Below, in pieces: positions 6,881 through 9,135 of a stretch of DNA of 9,135 nt (positions within the stretch are counted from its first letter, which is position 1; each line of letters begins with the position of its first letter). The DNA is from Sulfurovum sp. (GTDB lineage Bacteria > Campylobacterota > Campylobacteria > Campylobacterales > Sulfurovaceae), in the NCBI GenBank assembly GCA_003978395.1, contig QNZV01000037.1, forward strand, positions 1 through 9,135, given 5' to 3'. The translations under genes and the position numbers were made by a program. The notes under the pieces are model-generated. The model was not told where the DNA came from. It made no database searches and worked only from the letters and a program-made list of their open reading frames with translations.

Positions 6881-7057
6881 TTATCTTAAATAGTAGGCGT
6901 GCAGATAGGGAGGAGATGTTTTATACTCTTGATATTCAAAAGCATGCTTATGATATTGATGATTTGTGTCAATAATAGACAACTTAAAGAACGTTGAATA
7001 CATAGCAATAATTACTAGTGAAAAATAACGTCGTTTATACCCATTTAGATACTTCAT
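6881..7057 (-). CDS. Hypothetical 58-residue membrane-anchored His/Tyr-rich small protein
   Basis: Reading the minus strand from the ATG at 7057 gives an open frame of 58 codons ending in TAA at 6881. The start MKYLNGYKRRYF is basic, followed by a hydrophobic stretch (about 11-29, interrupted by K25). A polar tail of about 29 residues carries H33, H36, H38 and H53 and six tyrosines. The positive-inside rule would put the tail in the periplasm, by a single anchor or an uncleaved signal. It sits 37 nt before the receptor gene, which has no well-placed promoter of its own, so the two may share a transcript. I do not recognise a family. Against it: no clear Shine-Dalgarno and short length. For it: it fills most of an otherwise empty 315-bp gap, has membrane-protein character, and lies on the same strand as the receptor. 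Clustered His suggests metal or heme binding, which is inference only. Confidence 0.45.
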   Translation of the reverse strand: MKYLNGYKRRYFSLVIIAMYSTFFKLSIIDTNHQYHKHAFEYQEYKTSPPYLHAYYLR

Positions 7058-7124
7058 ATAAGCATATTACTTAAATAGACTTAGAGTTACTATTTTTAGC
7101 TTTTAGATTTTAGTTTCTATAAGC

Positions 7125-7130
7125 TATAAT
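7125..7130 (+). promoter_or_regulatory. Consensus -10 element for the M23 peptidase operon
   Basis: A perfect TATAAT lies 34 nt before the TTG start of the M23 peptidase gene. Transcription would begin near 7137. No -35 is evident, as is usual for this phylum. It overlaps the right arm of a spaced inverted repeat, TAGCTT (7097-7102) and AAGCTA (7121-7126), in the divergent intergenic region. The rest of the 7058-7158 gap holds only AT-rich DNA, including a possible minus-strand -10 (complement of 7107-7112, TAAAAT). Confidence 0.55.
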
Positions 7131-7147
7131 AATCCCAATTGATACTT

Positions 7148-7153
7148 AGGGAG
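7148..7153 (+). promoter_or_regulatory. Ribosome binding site supporting a TTG start
   Basis: AGGGAG is a strong Shine-Dalgarno sequence ending 5 nt before TTG at 7159. It decides the start of the M23 gene at this non-ATG codon, which also gives a complete signal peptide. Confidence 0.75.
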
Positions 7154-7158
7154 TAGAT

Positions 7159-8364
7159 TTGATAAAAAGTTTTATTTTACGAATCTTAATACTTTTTTTC
7201 TCTTTTTTTACTTTTGCATATCCTGCAAAAGTAAAATATTCTACTTGGGAAAAAAGTTTAAATTTTGAGAAATATCTTGAACAACATGATATTTCCAAGA
7301 ATATTTTAGAAACATTGGATGAAGAAGATGCCCTTTTGGTATCAGATATAGAGAAAAATCAAAAATTTTATGAATTAATTGCATCTAATGGTGTTCTACT
7401 TCAAGCTCTTATTCCTGTAGGTGAAGAGTTACAACTTCATCTGCGTAAAACATATGAGGGGTATGAACTCAAAGTTATTCCTATTTCCTATCAAAAAAAC
7501 ACCTATTTTACACTTCTTTCTGTAGATAAAAATCCTCATGATGATATTGTTTTTAAAGTTAAAAATATACGTTTAGCAAATGAGTTTACACGATTGTTAA
7601 AACATTCTGTAAATTTTAGAGGTATTCAAAAAAATGATAAATTAGCAATTATCTATACTCAAAAAATGCGTTTAGGTCAACCTATAGGTATACCTAATAT
7701 TAAAGTAGCCATGATTGAATCTCATAAAAAGAAGCATTATATTTTTAAATATAACGATGGAAAGTATTATGATGAAGAGGGGGAAGAGTTAATTAAAAAG
7801 TATATGAAAAAACCATTAAATCATATACGTATTACTTCAAGCTTTACCAAACGACGTTTTCATCCTATTTTAAAACGATGGAAAGCACACCATGGAACAG
7901 ATTTTGGAGCTAAGAGAGGAACACCCATTTTAGCAGTAGCAGATGGAGAAGTTATATTCTCAGGAAGAATGGGAGGATATGGAAATGTTATTAAGATTCA
8001 ACATACAGACGAGTACATGACACTGTATGCCCATCAGAGTAGATTAAAGGTTAAAAAAGGTACATTTGTAAAACAGGGAGAAATTATTGGGTATGTTGGA
8101 AGTACAGGTCGAAGTACAGGTCCTCATTTACATTTTGGATTATATAAAAACAATAGACCAATAGACCCTATGCGTTTGGTTAAATTTTCATCCAATGGAT
8201 TAAAAGGAGAGGATAAAGAAGCCTTCTTAAATCGAAAAAGAAAATATACAAAAATCATTAATACCATTTTTGATAAAAAAATGCCATCTTATGTATGGAA
8301 TACAATTGATAAATTGGCAGTTCTTCCTAAAATGAAAAAATATTATAAAAGTAGAGGTTGGTAG
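7159..8364 (+). CDS. Csd3-like M23 (LytM) peptidoglycan peptidase
   Basis: A 401-residue secreted zinc metallopeptidase that cuts peptidoglycan cross-bridges. The first 20-23 residues are a signal peptide (MIKSFILRILILFFSFFTFA). The LytM catalytic domain spans about 220-340: H244 and D248 (HHGTD), H292 (YAH) and H325 in HLHFG supply the usual zinc ligands and base, so the enzyme looks active. A long N-terminal region (about 25-215) and a C-terminal extension of about 60 residues match the layout and length of Helicobacter Csd3/HdpA, a DD-endopeptidase/carboxypeptidase needed for helical shape, whose N-terminal latch covers the active site. Csd3 orthology is inferred from architecture. Start: TTG 7159 is supported by the AGGGAG at 7148-7153. 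The stop codon overlaps the start of the Nudix gene, indicating translational coupling. Confidence 0.93.
   Translation: MIKSFILRILILFFSFFTFAYPAKVKYSTWEKSLNFEKYLEQHDISKNILETLDEEDALLVSDIEKNQKFYELIASNGVLLQALIPVGEELQLHLRKTYEGYELKVIPISYQKNTYFTLLSVDKNPHDDIVFKVKNIRLANEFTRLLKHSVNFRGIQKNDKLAIIYTQKMRLGQPIGIPNIKVAMIESHKKKHYIFKYNDGKYYDEEGEELIKKYMKKPLNHIRITSSFTKRRFHPILKRWKAHHGTDFGAKRGTPILAVADGEVIFSGRMGGYGNVIKIQHTDEYMTLYAHQSRLKVKKGTFVKQGEIIGYVGSTGRSTGPHLHFGLYKNNRPIDPMRLVKFSSNGLKGEDKEAFLNRKRKYTKIINTIFDKKMPSYVWNTIDKLAVLPKMKKYYKSRGW
8353..8357 (+). promoter_or_regulatory. Ribosome binding site for the coupled Nudix gene
   Basis: AGAGG lies inside the last codons of the M23 gene, 6 nt before GTG at 8364. The TTG at 8358 touches it directly and so cannot use it. 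This fixes the Nudix start at 8364. Confidence 0.6.
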
Positions 8365-8930
8365 TGAAAAATATAATAGAAGAGTTTAAATTAGAACCTT
8401 TGAAAAAAGCAAATTTTGTAGAGACAGCATTAGCTACATATATTCAAAATGGAGTAAAAAAATCTTGGGAAGTTATTAAATCTCATGATTCTCTTGCTAT
8501 TTTGATTTATCATAAAGAGAGAGAAGCATTTATTTTAGTAAAACAATTTCGACCACCCGTATATAGACATGATGGTATTGGGATGAGTACCGAATTGTGT
8601 GCAGGAATTATTGATAAAGAACTCTCTATAGAGCAGATAGCAATTGAAGAGATAGATGAAGAGTGTGGGTTTAAAGTCTCTTTAGAAAATTTAGAACGCA
8701 TCACTAAAGTAAATAGCTCTGTAGGAACAGCAGGTACGTCTCAAACTATTTTTTATGCAGAAGTTGATGAATCTATGAGAATAAGCAATGGAGGAGGAAT
8801 AGATGATGAGATGATAGAAGTCATAGAACTCCCTACCTCTGAAGCGAAAACATTTATGTTTGATGAATCACAAGTCAAAACTACAGGGCTAATGTTTGCT
8901 TTTATGTGGTGGTTTGATAAATATTCATAA
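8364..8930 (+). CDS. Nudix hydrolase of the NUDT14 (UDP-sugar pyrophosphatase) type
   Basis: A 188-residue cytoplasmic pyrophosphohydrolase. The text around the catalytic helix (VKQFRPPVY at about 59-67, ELCAG at 77-81, EECGF at 99-103, and later VGTAGTSQTIFYAEV) closely follows eukaryotic NUDT14, which splits UDP-glucose and ADP-ribose into nucleoside monophosphate and sugar phosphate. The Nudix box (81-103) departs from GX5EX7REUXEEXGU: Leu stands at the first Glu position and Glu replaces Arg, but the metal-binding E95-E96 and E99-E100 are kept, so activity is likely. The GTG start at 8364 overlaps the M23 TAG stop (TAGTG) and has AGAGG at 8353-8357; the TTG at 8358 is less likely. It is co-transcribed and coupled with a peptidoglycan peptidase, which hints at a sugar-nucleotide substrate. 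The substrate is inferred, and ADP-ribose remains possible. Confidence 0.9.
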   Translation: MKNIIEEFKLEPLKKANFVETALATYIQNGVKKSWEVIKSHDSLAILIYHKEREAFILVKQFRPPVYRHDGIGMSTELCAGIIDKELSIEQIAIEEIDEECGFKVSLENLERITKVNSSVGTAGTSQTIFYAEVDESMRISNGGGIDDEMIEVIELPTSEAKTFMFDESQVKTTGLMFAFMWWFDKYS

Positions 8931-9010
8931 AATATACTATAAGATAACTTTATATGTAAAATTATTGTAATAAGAGTTAGAAAATTAAGTAATAAAAGAG
9001 AAGAAATTCA

Positions 9011-9127
9011 AAGAGGCAGCGACCTACATTCCCAATCCAGACAGGATAAGTATTATCGGCGATGGGAGGCTTGACTTCTGGGTTCGGAATGGAGCCAGGT
9101 ATAACCCTCCCTCTAAACCCACCTCTA
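9011..9127 (-). rRNA. rrf: 5S ribosomal RNA
   Basis: On the minus strand the sequence has the conserved 5S loop with CCGAAC, then AGAAGTCAAGCC and CCCATCGCCGATAATAC, and ends GTAGGTCGCTGCCTCT. The terminal helix I closes by pairing CCTCT (9122-9126) with AGAGG (9012-9016). Length is about 117 nt, normal for 5S, so the gene is complete, with ends uncertain by a few bases. It is probably the last gene of an rrn operon whose 23S lies beyond the right edge. It converges on the Nudix gene across 80 nt (8931-9010) of AT-rich DNA in which I see no gene and no clear intrinsic terminator for either strand. Confidence 0.94.
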
Positions 9128-9135
9128 AGAAATCT

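Noticed and set aside
6844..7158. Cobalamin riboswitch or Fur box upstream of the BtuB-like receptor
   Set aside because: No B12-box-like conserved core is visible and a riboswitch would not fit beside the small ORF. AT-rich strings such as TTATAATAATAA are not a convincing 19-bp Fur box.
8358..8363. TTG at 8358 as start of the Nudix gene
   Set aside because: The AGAGG site abuts it with no spacing, whereas GTG 8364 has a 6-nt spacer and overlaps the upstream stop.
8510..8704. Minus-strand ORF of 64 codons inside the Nudix gene
   Set aside because: It lies opposite the Nudix box and is a shadow frame.

Overview
The window looks like a chromosomal segment of an AT-rich member of the Campylobacterota (former Epsilonproteobacteria), probably a Sulfurimonas/Sulfurovum-like lineage. 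This rests on the AT-rich coding style, on an ArgF that opens MRHFLSLKDF, on the argF-hemN pairing, and on a Csd3-like M23 peptidase of about 400 residues. The genus is inferred. No mobile element, CRISPR array or integrase is visible, so most of the region appears to be core or near-core genome.

Layout. Positions 1-366 (+) hold the C-terminal end of an RhlE-like DEAD-box RNA helicase cut by the window edge. Positions 458-4218 (+) carry argF (arginine biosynthesis), hemN (anaerobic heme biosynthesis) and a GlcF-like protein with two [4Fe-4S] motifs and two CCG modules. Between hemN and the GlcF-like gene lie two 20-bp palindromes of the same 8-4-8 design, with centres 42 bp apart and a -10-like element between them. 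Positions 7057-4223 (-) form a probable transcription unit: a 58-residue His/Tyr-rich membrane-anchored small protein, a BtuB-like TonB-dependent outer-membrane receptor, and a lone ABC ATPase whose Q-loop glutamine is replaced by alanine. No permease or binding protein is in the window. The ATPase converges on the GlcF-like gene with only 4 bp between stop codons. Positions 7159-8930 (+) hold a Csd3-like M23 peptidoglycan peptidase translationally coupled to a NUDT14-like (UDP-sugar pyrophosphatase family) Nudix hydrolase. Positions 9127-9011 (-) are a 5S rRNA, presumably the distal end of an rrn operon that continues to the right.

How the genes work together. hemN and the Fe-S protein both point to low-oxygen, redox-linked metabolism, and the twin palindromes are well placed to control the Fe-S gene. 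The receptor and ATPase suggest uptake of a large scarce nutrient, with corrinoid, heme or siderophore all possible. The M23/Nudix pair may link peptidoglycan trimming with sugar-nucleotide turnover. The points most worth checking are the twin palindromes, the unannotated small protein, the ATPase with its altered Q-loop, and the M23/Nudix coupling.
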